Translations under genes and position numbers: made by a program
DNA from: Bacillota bacterium
GTDB lineage: Bacteria > Bacillota > Clostridia > Christensenellales > Aristaeellaceae
Length of the DNA stretch: 44,150 nt
Assembly (NCBI GenBank): GCA_023411395.1
Contig: JAEYOV010000078.1
Location: 1 to 44,150, forward strand
Direction: 5' to 3'
Notes under the pieces: generated by a model
The model's database searches: none
What the model was told of the DNA's origin: nothing
What the model saw: only the letters and a program-made list of their open reading frames with translations
Shown here: positions 23,609-30,791 of the stretch, piece by piece
Layout of the letters: the number at the start of each line of letters is the position of its first letter
How positions within the stretch are numbered: the stretch's first letter is position 1

Positions 23609-24193
23609 TTATGGTGCCGTGGTAGCGCCGCCGGCGTTGGCTGTGATGGTTTTAAACAGCGCGTCCACCTGGGTTTTAAGCGTGGCCATCGTGGTGCCTG
23701 TCTTTTCCATGGTGGCGGCCAGATCCTGAATGGACTTTACCTGGGCCGCCTGAGCGGTAACGCCAATGTTCTGGATACCGGTGTTGACGGTTCCGATCCT
23801 GTCGTTGACCATGTCGGTGATCCGCTTGGTCAGGCCGCCTTTGTACTGGCTGTCAAACGTGAGGCCGACCACGGCGGTATCTCCCGCGGCCACCACGGTG
23901 GCTTCCGAAACCTCGCTCAGTTTCTCCAGCTCAGTCTCGATATCCTGGGATACCTTTTTCGCATCCTCCATCGTCGTAATCCCCGCGCCCGATGTTCCGG
24001 GCGCAGGTGACGTAGGTGCTCCGATTCCGGGGCTGGGACTGAGATCCGTCAATGGGCTGGGAAGGATCTGCGGACTGGTCATTGGGGTGGTGGCTGCGGG
24101 CGACGGGGACGGCAAGACATCCGCAACTGCGCATCCTGCCAGCAGGAACAGCGCAAACGCGCACAGCATGGTGAGAATCCACTTTTTGTTCAA
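23609..24193 (-). CDS. Sporulation lipoprotein, YhcN/YlaJ family
   Basis: The 194-residue protein starts at TTG 24193 (ribosome site GAGGAGG, 8 bases upstream). It has a lipoprotein signal ending LLAGC, then a proline/serine/threonine-rich spacer (about 28-68) and the YhcN/YlaJ domain (DTAVVGLTFD, LTKRITDMVNDRIGTVNTGI). Family members are forespore-made lipoproteins of the spore membrane in bacilli and are linked to germination. The longer open frame to 24481 is not coding. A weak promoter-like TGATAAG-N14-CACACAAT lies just upstream; I list it only here, since it is not convincing. Confidence 0.85.
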   Translation of the reverse strand: MNKKWILTMLCAFALFLLAGCAVADVLPSPSPAATTPMTSPQILPSPLTDLSPSPGIGAPTSPAPGTSGAGITTMEDAKKVSQDIETELEKLSEVSEATVVAAGDTAVVGLTFDSQYKGGLTKRITDMVNDRIGTVNTGIQNIGVTAQAAQVKSIQDLAATMEKTGTTMATLKTQVDALFKTITANAGGATTAP

Positions 24194-24778
24194 GGTATTC
24201 GCCTCCTCGCGGCTATTGTGTGCAGAAGGCACCTGACTTATCAGAACCAAACCATGGAAAGAATCGTAGTGAAAAGCGCAAAAGCGCTTTTCACTATTTT
24301 TCAGAATTTCCTTGTAGCTCTTCGCACCACACTTCGCTACGCTTGTGCGGTATTCCGTTTTCAAATGGCATGACATTTGAAAACTCCAGGTTCGGGGATA
24401 AATCCCCTCACCCTGAGCTACGGCCAGGAAATTCTGCAAGGAATGGATTTCTGACGAAATCCTTCCGAAATCGCCGCACATGTCGACGATTTCGGATTAA
24501 AAACGAGAGGGCTTCGGCCCCCTCGTTGCTCCCCCAAAGCTGTTAATTGCTCAAACTCTAATAAAAATTTTTTTCGCGAAGTCACTCTTTTAATCGTTGA
24601 CGGCGATCAGTTTGTCCACATTGCATTCTCGAAAGGCTATCCCCAATATGGAGATTCCATAGGGATTTACCCCGATGGGCTCATTCGTCGCATTGCTCAC
24701 TGCCGTTCGCAACCCCAGCGGCTCAATTTTCACATCGCTTCACTGCCGCTCGCGCTGCTCGTTTCGCTCGCTTCCTCC
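24194..24778. other. Intergenic region without genes, several hairpins
   Basis: No convincing reading frame. Contents: AGTGAAAAGCGC-AAAA-GCGCTTTTCACT followed by a T-rich run (24268-24300), CCGAAATCG...CGATTTCGG near 24470-24494, a GAGGGCTTCGGCCCCCTC-like hairpin at about 24505-24526, a TTCCATAGGG...CCC remnant of the CCAAAGGG module at about 24653-24676, and a stretch rich in CGCTCG-type words at 24740-24775. Confidence 0.5.
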
Positions 24779-24876
24779 GCCCGGCTTATTGCCCCCACTG
24801 GGGGCAGCCGGGCTTCGGAACCCGTTTCGCCCATTTCCTCCGCCTGACCTATTGCCGCCACCGGCGGCGGTCAGGC
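24779..24876. repeat. Twin 35-base hairpins with compensatory changes
   Basis: Unit A (24779-24813) and unit B (24842-24876) share the plan: 8-base arm, TATT, 15-base inner hairpin, 8-base arm. The arms are GCCCGGCT/AGCCGGGC in A and GCCTGACC/GGTCAGGC in B. All three outer-arm differences are compensated, as is one inner-stem difference. The murG stop codon lies in unit B. Confidence 0.75.
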
Positions 24877-25980
24877 TCCGTCACCCCTTGGCGGGTGTCC
24901 AGAGGGCAGAGCCCTCTGGCCCTGGACTTGTTCGATCAGGTCGAGCACGGCCTGGGTGCCGTCGGCGGCAGGCGCGTTTTGCAAAGCGGCGCGCAATTTT
25001 CCGCGGCATTCATATAATTGATGCAAGGCGTTCACCAGGGAATCCGCCGTCAAGTCCTCCTGAAGGAGCACATGGCACAGTCCACGGCGCTCATAGCTTC
25101 TGGCGTTGAGGATCTGGTCGCCACGGCTGGCGGTGCGGGGGTAAGGAATGAGCAGCATGGGCTTTTTCAGCGCCTGGAATTCGCAAAGCGCATTGCTTCC
25201 CGCCCGTGAAAGGATCAGGTCGGCGGCGGCAAAGGCATGGGGAAGCTCCCCGCTTAAAAATTCCTTTTGCCAGTAGCCGTTGGTGCTGTCCAGATCCGGC
25301 TGAAGGTTGCCCTTGCCGCAGATATGCATCACGTCCATCTTGGGAAGTATCCTGGGCAGCGCCGCCCGCAACACCTGATTCACGCTTTGCGCGCCGGAAC
25401 TGCCACCCATCATCAAAAGCACCGGCCTTTGGCCCTGAAGGCCGGCCATGGCCAGCCCCTGGGCACGGCTGCCTGAAAAAAGCTCCGGCCGAAGCGGCGT
25501 GCCTGTCATCAGCGCCTTTTTGCCAAGGGCGGCGGCACACTCCGGAAAGGTGGTGGCAATCCGCCTGGCGAACATGGCGCAAATGCGGTTGGCCAGGCCG
25601 GGGGTAAAATCGCTCTCATGCAAGAGAACCGGCACCCGGTGAAGCCATGCGCCGAACACCACCGGTACGGATACGAAGCCACCCTTGCTGAAGCATACGT
25701 CCGGCTTCAGCTTGCCCATCAAACGGGCCGATTGAACGGCTCCCCAAAGCACCCGGAAAGGGTCAGTAAAATTTCTCCAACTAAAATAGCGGCGCAGCTT
25801 GCCGCCCTTCACCGCATGGTATGTAATGCCGCCCAAGCGGCTGACCATATCCCGCTCCATGCCCGCTTCGGTGCCGATGTAGTGGATGTCGTACCCGGCC
25901 CTTCGCAAATGGGGGATCAAAGCCAGGTGGGGCGTCACATGGCCGGCGGTGCCGCCCCCGGTCAATACGATCCGCTTCAA
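24871..25980 (-). CDS. murG: UDP-GlcNAc transferase MurG (lipid II synthesis)
   Basis: MurG adds GlcNAc from UDP-GlcNAc to undecaprenyl-PP-MurNAc-pentapeptide at the inner membrane face. From the TTG start at 25980 it has 369 residues, with the N-terminal glycine loop TGGGTAGHVTPHLAL (about 6-20), the membrane-associating patch, HESDFTPGLANR (about 123-134), the C-domain loop MMGGSSGAQSVN, and SRAGSNALCEF with the UDP-binding residues. TTG is chosen because AAGGAGG lies 7 bases upstream and it places the glycine loop at the normal distance. The last 15 or so residues come from hairpin repeats. It is divergent from apgM and has an extended -10 promoter (TGCTATACT, -10 at 26010-26015). Confidence 0.93.
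   Translation of the reverse strand: MKRIVLTGGGTAGHVTPHLALIPHLRRAGYDIHYIGTEAGMERDMVSRLGGITYHAVKGGKLRRYFSWRNFTDPFRVLWGAVQSARLMGKLKPDVCFSKGGFVSVPVVFGAWLHRVPVLLHESDFTPGLANRICAMFARRIATTFPECAAALGKKALMTGTPLRPELFSGSRAQGLAMAGLQGQRPVLLMMGGSSGAQSVNQVLRAALPRILPKMDVMHICGKGNLQPDLDSTNGYWQKEFLSGELPHAFAAADLILSRAGSNALCEFQALKKPMLLIPYPRTASRGDQILNARSYERRGLCHVLLQEDLTADSLVNALHQLYECRGKLRAALQNAPAADGTQAVLDLIEQVQGQRALPSGHPPRGDGA
24899..24919. repeat. TCT-loop hairpin inside the 3' end of murG
   Basis: CCAGAGGGC-AGA-GCCCTCTGG, perfect 9-bp arms; read on the minus strand the loop is TCT. It lies in frame and encodes part of the tail QRALPSG. Confidence 0.7.
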
Positions 25981-26085
25981 AATATGGCCTCCTTGAAAAT
26001 ACTTGGTATAGTATAGCACAAAAGGAGAAAAGTTTGCACTCCGGCCGGCGCAATGTATTCTGTCCGTTCTCTTTCCTGACAGCCG

Positions 26086-26114
26086 TTGCGGCTGCAAGGA
26101 ATTTTTTGTATACT
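26086..26114 (+). promoter_or_regulatory. Sigma-A promoter of apgM
   Basis: TTGCGG (26086-26091), 17-base spacer, TATACT (26109-26114), 26 bases before the ATG. Confidence 0.55.
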
Positions 26115-26140
26115 GTTGAGAAACAGAAAGGAAGTGGCTT

Positions 26141-27361
26141 ATGAAATATGTGATGGTCATCGGCGATGGCATGGCGGACAAGCCGTTGGCCGCTTTGGGC
26201 CATAAAACGCCCCTGGGATATTTGGATTTGCCGGCCATGGGCAGGCTGGCCGGCAGCGAGATTGGCACAGCCCTGACGGTGCCGGAGGGCGTGACTCCCG
26301 GCAGCGATACGGCCATACTGAATATATTCGGCTATGATCCAAGAAAGTGCTACACGGGCCGCAGCGTGCTGGAAGCGGCGGGAGTAGGCGTTCTGCTCAA
26401 AGAAGGCGAAGTTTCCTTGCGGGTCAACCTGTGCGCCGTCACGGATACGGCGGGCAGGCTTGTAATCCGCAGCCATAACGGCGGCGGCGTGGAGGGCGGC
26501 GAGGCCGAAGCGCTGATGCATGACCTTATGGCCCACCCGGATTATCAGGCGGTCGCGCGGCAAATGGGGCTCACCATCACCGTCAGCCGCAGTTTCCGCC
26601 ACATTGGCGTGCTCCGCGGCCCGGTACCGGAGGATGCACCCTTCTCGCTGACGGAACCCCATAACGTGCTGGACCAGGCAATCGAATCTTACTGGCCCAA
26701 AGGGTATCTGTCGGAACAGATTGAAGCGCTGATGCGGTTAAGCCGCAAAATTCTGGATAGCCATCCCGTCAACGCGTCCCGGAGAGAGCGGGGGCTGCTG
26801 CCTGCCAATATGGTCTGGCCCTGGGGCCCGGGCCGGGCGATCAGGCTGCCTTCCTTTCAGGAAAAATACGGCCGCTGCGGTTCTGTGGTGAGCGCCGTGC
26901 CGCTGGTGTGGGGCATTGCCGCCCTGGCCGGGCTCAAAACCCCGAGGGTGCCGGGCGCGACGGGGGATCTGGACACCAACTATGAGGGCAAGGTGGAGGC
27001 GGTGCTTTCGGCTCTTGCGGCGGGAGATGATTTCGCGGTGCTCCATGTGGAAGCCCCGGACGAAATGTCCCACGCAGGGGATCTTAAAAAAAAGCTGGAA
27101 GCCATCCGCAGGCTGGATCAGCGCGTCATCGCACCGCTGCTTGAAAAGCTTCCCGTACTGGGAGACTTCCGGTTGCTGATATTAAGCGACCACCTGACGC
27201 TGCTTAACACCAGGGGGCACGACGGTTCCCCCGTGCCCTGGGCGCTGTATGACAGCCGCCGCCCCGGCACGCCCGGCAAGCTGGATGAGAAAACGGCTAC
27301 GAATGGCCTTTACTTGAAGGAAGGAACGCAGATCATGGCCCGCCTGTTTGAACAGGATTAA
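26141..27361 (+). CDS. apgM: Cofactor-independent phosphoglycerate mutase, archaeal type
   Basis: The 406-residue enzyme belongs to the alkaline-phosphatase superfamily ApgM branch, which interconverts 3- and 2-phosphoglycerate. The first metal motif is VIGDGMAD (6-13), the nucleophile serine is in VTPGSDTAIL (about 51-60; GSD), and late metal ligands are in HVEAPDEMSHAGD and LILSDHLTL. It is distinct from GpmI by size and motifs. ApgM is sometimes annotated as homoserine-kinase-like in Clostridia; this is the main alternative. The gene is single and divergent from murG. ATG follows AAAGGAAG. Confidence 0.9.
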   Translation: MKYVMVIGDGMADKPLAALGHKTPLGYLDLPAMGRLAGSEIGTALTVPEGVTPGSDTAILNIFGYDPRKCYTGRSVLEAAGVGVLLKEGEVSLRVNLCAVTDTAGRLVIRSHNGGGVEGGEAEALMHDLMAHPDYQAVARQMGLTITVSRSFRHIGVLRGPVPEDAPFSLTEPHNVLDQAIESYWPKGYLSEQIEALMRLSRKILDSHPVNASRRERGLLPANMVWPWGPGRAIRLPSFQEKYGRCGSVVSAVPLVWGIAALAGLKTPRVPGATGDLDTNYEGKVEAVLSALAAGDDFAVLHVEAPDEMSHAGDLKKKLEAIRRLDQRVIAPLLEKLPVLGDFRLLILSDHLTLLNTRGHDGSPVPWALYDSRRPGTPGKLDEKTATNGLYLKEGTQIMARLFEQD

Positions 27362-27450
27362 GCGCTCCTGCCTGCGTTTCCTGTTTTTTGATTCACCCGG
27401 CGGAATTCGGGGTATATAAAAGGCAAGAAACCTGCCAGGAGGTGACAGAG

Positions 27451-27591
27451 ATGGAGAAGTCCCAAAACAAAGGATTTGATTCCAAGCTCAAGGAGCCGGA
27501 GGAAGAAGTCTCCTTTGACGAAAGCGTATGCTCCGCAGAATTTTCAGAGGGTTGCACCCTGCCGGTCAGTGAGCAGCTCGACCAGCCATAA
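27451..27591 (+). CDS. Small acidic protein of 46 residues
   Basis: I do not recognise this protein. It begins MEKSQNKGFDSKLKEPEEEV and is strongly acidic, with two cysteines (about residues 27 and 35), no hydrophobic segment and many E, S and D residues, so it is probably disordered and cytosolic. The frame is supported by a near-ideal ribosome site (AGGAGGTGA, 5 bases before the ATG) and a terminator right behind it. Such small acidic proteins are sometimes found in spores, but nothing here proves that. Possible -35/-10 elements (TTGATT, TATATA with 19-base spacing) lie upstream and are weak. Confidence 0.55.
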   Translation: MEKSQNKGFDSKLKEPEEEVSFDESVCSAEFSEGCTLPVSEQLDQP

Positions 27592-27610
27592 CATGGTTGT
27601 TTGCATAAAA

Positions 27611-27660
27611 CGCCCCGCCTCATTCCCGTTTTATGGGAGAGGCGGGGCGCATTTATTTTC
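27611..27660. terminator. Bidirectional terminator between convergent genes
   Basis: CGCCCCGCCTC...GAGGCGGGGCG with an inner TCCC/GGGA pairing, then CATTTATTTTC. On the minus strand it is followed by GTTTTATG, so it can serve both the small acidic protein and the BofC-like gene. Confidence 0.85.
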
Positions 27661-27678
27661 CAAAGAAGCCGCTGCTTT

Positions 27679-28290
27679 TCAGCTTTCCACGTTTTCCAGC
27701 CATTGCTCCAGGTCTTTCATGGTATCAAAGCCCTTGCCCAGGCGGACTTCCTCCTGGATGGACTCGGGAAGGGAGTCCAGGCTTGTTTCCAGGGACCGCA
27801 CAAAGGCCATCGCGTCGCCGTATTTGTTCTCAAACACGCCAAGAACGCCGGTTTCATCAGGCATTAAAACCACATGTTCGGCACAGTATAGCGAAACCAG
27901 CCGCGCCATGGTCACGCGTTTGGGCAAAAACTCGGTCACCTGCCAGCCTTCATAGGCAGTTTCCACTTCCTGGCGCGTTTTTCCAGCAAGCTCCTGGGGC
28001 AGCGGTATACGGCGCGTCACCTCATGGTCACATCGGCTGTACTTCATCAACTGAACCAGTTCACACCCGGCCTCCACGTGGATGGAAGGCTGCGTCCCCG
28101 CCGCATCCGCCATGTTTTCCGGCGGCGCGGTGTTTGAAAGATCGGGTGCAACCGCGTCGCGGGGATACAGCCCGATGATGAGCAGCACGGCGGCGGCTAC
28201 CAGCGCGGCCGCGCCGAAAAACACCTGCCGGTTGAAGGGAAGCGCACTTCCCATTCTTTTTTTCTGGTTGCCCTGCCCGCTTTTATTCAT
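27679..28290 (-). CDS. BofC-like protein with N-terminal membrane anchor
   Basis: The 203-residue protein has a basic N-terminus and one membrane helix (about 22-42). After a proline-rich linker comes a domain that matches my memory of the BofC C-terminal region: YSRCDHEVTRRIPLPQELAG, then GKTRQEVETAYEGWQV, LYCAEHVVL and GVLGVFENKYGD. In B. subtilis BofC is made in the forespore and restrains SpoIVB signalling to SpoIVFB. Here a GCATG-N17-CATACTG promoter lies 27 bases upstream, consistent with forespore expression. Start 28290 follows AAAGGATGG; longer frames run over the divergent gene. spoIVB itself is at 42677. Confidence 0.75.
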   Translation of the reverse strand: MNKSGQGNQKKRMGSALPFNRQVFFGAAALVAAAVLLIIGLYPRDAVAPDLSNTAPPENMADAAGTQPSIHVEAGCELVQLMKYSRCDHEVTRRIPLPQELAGKTRQEVETAYEGWQVTEFLPKRVTMARLVSLYCAEHVVLMPDETGVLGVFENKYGDAMAFVRSLETSLDSLPESIQEEVRLGKGFDTMKDLEQWLENVES

Positions 28291-28323
28291 GGTATCTCGC
28301 CATCCTTTTCCTGCTGATGGTTT

Positions 28324-28352
28324 CAGTATGCCCCAAACGCGCAATTGCATGC
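28324..28352 (-). promoter_or_regulatory. Forespore-type promoter of the BofC-like gene
   Basis: On the minus strand: GCATG (28352-28348), 17-base spacer, CATACTG (28330-28324). The -35 is perfect and the -10 fits at 6 of 7. It shares its -35 bases with the divergent sigma-A promoter. Confidence 0.6.
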
Positions 28353-28373
28353 CTTTCTTGCTTGTGGTACAAT
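28345..28373 (+). promoter_or_regulatory. Sigma-A promoter of the second HAD gene
   Basis: TTGCAT (28345-28350), 17-base spacer, TACAAT (28368-28373), 28 bases before the ATG. The -35 overlaps the forespore -35 on the other strand. Confidence 0.55.
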
Positions 28374-28401
28374 GGCCGGGGCTTGGAAGGAAGGTGGAGC
28401 G

Positions 28402-29046
28402 ATGAACGTGCGGGCCGTATTGTTTGATTTGGACGGTACGCTTTTGGATACTTTGGAAGATATCGCCGACAGCATGAACCGGGCGCTTTTGGAAAACAAT
28501 CTCCCGGAGCATCCGCTTGACGCGTACCGCTATTTTGTGGGTGACGGCGTGAAAGCCCTGGCGCAGCGTGCCACAGGCTTCCGGGAGAAGGCTGTACCCG
28601 CCGTTTTGAAAGCATACCGCGCCTATTACGCGGCGGGATGCCAAAATAAAACCCGTCCCTATGACGGTGTAATGGACATGCTGGCAGCGCTTGAGCGCCG
28701 CGGGTTGCCATTGTGCGTTTTTTCCAACAAGCCGCATACGGACACGCTGAACGTGATCGCGTACTATTTCCCGCACATCCGCTTTGATTCCATCCGCGGC
28801 CAAAAAGAAAACGTGCCGGTGAAGCCAAACCCCGCCGGCGCGCTGGAAACCGCAGGGGAATTGAACATTCCCCCGAAAGATTTTTTGTATGTAGGCGATA
28901 CGGGCGTGGACATGGACTGCGCCAGCGCGGCCGGAATGGTTCCGGTGGGGGCGCTGTGGGGATTTCGGCCCAGGGAAGAGCTTGTTAAGCACCATGCCCG
29001 CCATCTCATCGAAAAGCCGGAGGAGCTTCTTGCCCTTTTGGGATGA
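28402..29046 (+). CDS. HAD-IA hydrolase, phosphoglycolate phosphatase-like
   Basis: The 214-residue protein is a typical Gph/PgpB-type HAD phosphatase: motif I LFDLDGTLLDT (about 7-17), a four-helix cap, motif II VFSNK (about 105-109), motif III lysine in VPVKPNPAG, and motif IV YVGDTGVDMDCA. Known members act on phosphoglycolate or phosphosugars, or pyrophosphate in the case of PpaX. It ends 6 bases from the convergent gene at 29053. ATG follows GGAAGGTGGAG. Confidence 0.92.
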   Translation: MNVRAVLFDLDGTLLDTLEDIADSMNRALLENNLPEHPLDAYRYFVGDGVKALAQRATGFREKAVPAVLKAYRAYYAAGCQNKTRPYDGVMDMLAALERRGLPLCVFSNKPHTDTLNVIAYYFPHIRFDSIRGQKENVPVKPNPAGALETAGELNIPPKDFLYVGDTGVDMDCASAAGMVPVGALWGFRPREELVKHHARHLIEKPEELLALLG

Positions 29047-29052
29047 AGCTGC

Positions 29053-29568
29053 TTATTCCCGGGCGGGGAGCGCCGGATTGCCATCGGTCAGCAGCGGCTG
29101 CTCATGGATGATAATGGGCGGAACCATCGCCTTTTGAAGCTCACGTAGCCGCTGCGTGCGCATCACGACCCGCCGTCCGGTAAGCAGCTTGAACCTGTAC
29201 CGGTCAAGCAGCGCCCGCACGCCGATGGTGATGGGTACGGCGGTCAATATCCCCGCGCTGCCGGCCACACAGGCGCCCACACCCATGGCGGCCCCTGATT
29301 TGAGCATGCGGAAGGCGGCGTCCTTCAATCCAGTCTTGGCAGGCTTGCGCTTTAAGATCACCTTGGCCTGCTCGGTCACGGCGATCAGCACAAAGGGCAG
29401 CGCGGCACAGGCGCCGCCCAGTAAATCGTCCAGGATGCCGGCCTCGTCCAGAATGCCCGCCTCCACGCAGATTTCATCCATATAGGTAAGGCTGGCAGCC
29501 AGCGAATCGATCAGGGTATCCCGCGAACGCTTTTGATAATCCCTGACAATCTCCTCATAGGAACGCAT
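29053..29568 (-). CDS. Hypothetical protein with glycine-rich membrane segments
   Basis: This 171-residue protein is not one I can name. The N-terminal 35 residues are charged and helical (EEIVRDYQKRSRDTLIDSLA). Next comes an unusual near repeat, EAGILDEAGILDDLLGG (about 37-53), then two hydrophobic stretches rich in G and A (about 51-66 and 92-118) and a basic C-terminus. It may insert in or bind to membrane. The frame has a strong AAAGGAGGG, and it follows the coiled-coil gene by 23 bases, so the two are probably one operon. Confidence 0.65.
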   Translation of the reverse strand: MRSYEEIVRDYQKRSRDTLIDSLAASLTYMDEICVEAGILDEAGILDDLLGGACAALPFVLIAVTEQAKVILKRKPAKTGLKDAAFRMLKSGAAMGVGACVAGSAGILTAVPITIGVRALLDRYRFKLLTGRRVVMRTQRLRELQKAMVPPIIIHEQPLLTDGNPALPARE

Positions 29569-29591
29569 GGGAAGCCCTCCTTTGTGCGGCT

Positions 29592-30017
29592 CTATTTCAA
29601 CAGATTCAACAGCGTAACGATGATCCAGGCTCCCGCCACGATGGCGGCCAATACCGTGACCTGGGAAAGGATGCCGTTCTTTTTCCCTTGCTTGTGCTGC
29701 TTTGCTTCCAGCGCCTGCAGCCGTTTTTGCATATCATTCCAGCGGGCGTTTATGTCCTTTTGTACTTGCTCCCATTTGATTTGCAGGTCTTCGCGGCTAT
29801 CCAGCGCCTGCTGGGAAAGAATGGTCTGCTGGGCGGACAATTCCTCCACTTCCCTGCGCAGGCGCATCTGGTCATCGTAGAGCCCTTCGGCCACCACCGT
29901 CATCTCGCTGGTGAAGCTCTCCATCAGATTTTGCACATCGGGCCCTTTGATAGCCTGGAGCGCTCCGCCGATCAGCTCTCTGGGCTTTTTGATGATATTT
30001 GCAAGCTTTTCCGCCAT
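29592..30017 (-). CDS. Hypothetical coiled-coil protein with C-terminal membrane anchor
   Basis: The 141-residue protein has a short amphipathic N-terminus, a long charged helix likely to form a coiled coil (about 45-115, LRREVEELSAQQTILSQQAL region and beyond), a lysine cluster (KHKQGKKNG) and a single membrane helix at the very C-terminus (about 119-139). This makes it a tail-anchored protein facing the cytosol. I know no function. ATG follows AAAGGAG. A sigma-A promoter lies at 30044-30072. It is transcribed with the glycine-rich protein gene downstream. Confidence 0.65.
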   Translation of the reverse strand: MAEKLANIIKKPRELIGGALQAIKGPDVQNLMESFTSEMTVVAEGLYDDQMRLRREVEELSAQQTILSQQALDSREDLQIKWEQVQKDINARWNDMQKRLQALEAKQHKQGKKNGILSQVTVLAAIVAGAWIIVTLLNLLK

Positions 30018-30043
30018 ATGTATGCTCCTTTCCGGATAGATGC

Positions 30044-30072
30044 ATCATATCATATTCCCGCAGAAGTTACAA
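30044..30072 (-). promoter_or_regulatory. Sigma-A promoter of the coiled-coil operon
   Basis: On the minus strand: TTGTAA (30072-30067), 17-base spacer, TATGAT (30049-30044). Confidence 0.5.
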
Positions 30073-30079
30073 ATAGCCG

Positions 30080-30108
30080 TAGCCATAAGGGCGCAAAGCA
30101 GGTATACT
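30080..30108 (+). promoter_or_regulatory. Sigma-A promoter of the cyclase operon
   Basis: TAGCCA (30080-30085), 17-base spacer, TATACT (30103-30108), 21 bases before the ATG at 30130. It is divergent from the promoter at 30044. Confidence 0.4.
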
Positions 30109-30129
30109 GCTTACAAGGGAGGGAAAACC

Positions 30130-30756
30130 ATGTGGGTGGACTTGAGCTGGCCCGTGACGGATGGCATGCCCGTATACCCGGGTGACAGGCAAACGCGGCT
30201 TACACAGGAAAAATGGCTGGAGAAAGATGATTATAACGCCTATGCCCTTTTTACCGGCCTGCACGCGGGCACCCATATGGACGCCCCCATGCACCTGCTC
30301 CCCCATGCGCCGGGCATGGCGGAAATGAATCTTTCCCGCTGCTTCGCCCCGGGAATTCTGCTTAACGTGCGGGGACAGATGGAGATTCAAAAACCCGATC
30401 TTCCGGAAGGTGCGCTTGCCGGAAGGGCGGTACTGCTCTTAACTGGCATGGAAGCGCATTACGGAACTGAAAGCTATTACAGCTCTCATCCAAGCGTATC
30501 TATGGCATTTGCAAAACTGCTGGTACAGGAGAACGCCGCCTTCCTGGGTATGGATATGCCATCCCCGGATCACCCGCCTTTTCCGGTGCACAAGCTGTTG
30601 CTTTGCGCGGGCATCCCCATAGTGGAAAACATGCGTGGCCTTGAAAAACTGTCCGGCTCCTTTGAGGTGGCGGCCTTTCCGCTCAATATTCAGGCGGAGG
30701 CCAGCCCGGTGCGGGCCGTGGCGCGTGTTTTTCATGACAAAAACGGCCGGCCATGA
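30130..30756 (+). CDS. Cyclase family protein (kynurenine-formamidase-like metal hydrolase)
   Basis: The 208-residue protein has the family motif HAGTHMDAPMHLLP (HxGTHxDxPxH), which binds a divalent metal, and the early DLSWPVTDGMPVYPGD segment. Relatives hydrolyse N-formylkynurenine or cyclic amides such as isatin. No tryptophan-degradation genes are nearby, so the substrate is open. Start 30130 follows AGGGAGGG; the frame upstream is not coding. The YtvI-like gene starts 35 bases later, so it is the first of an apparent four-gene operon. Confidence 0.88.
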   Translation: MWVDLSWPVTDGMPVYPGDRQTRLTQEKWLEKDDYNAYALFTGLHAGTHMDAPMHLLPHAPGMAEMNLSRCFAPGILLNVRGQMEIQKPDLPEGALAGRAVLLLTGMEAHYGTESYYSSHPSVSMAFAKLLVQENAAFLGMDMPSPDHPPFPVHKLLLCAGIPIVENMRGLEKLSGSFEVAAFPLNIQAEASPVRAVARVFHDKNGRP

Positions 30757-30791
30757 TATACTTGGAGGGACGATGCCAGGGGAGGAATATG

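Noticed and set aside
24190..24260. TGATAAG-N14-CACACAAT as a sporulation promoter of the YhcN/YlaJ gene
   Set aside because: It has mismatches in both boxes, and the predicted start would leave almost no room before the ribosome site.
23609..24481. A 290-codon frame for the YhcN/YlaJ lipoprotein
   Set aside because: The first 96 codons have no ribosome site and would bury the lipoprotein signal; TTG 24193 with GAGGAGG is the better start.
27679..29004. A 441-codon minus-strand frame reading through the BofC-like gene and the HAD gene
   Set aside because: The upstream part is the antisense of a well-supported HAD phosphatase, and a ribosome site and promoter fix the start at 28290.
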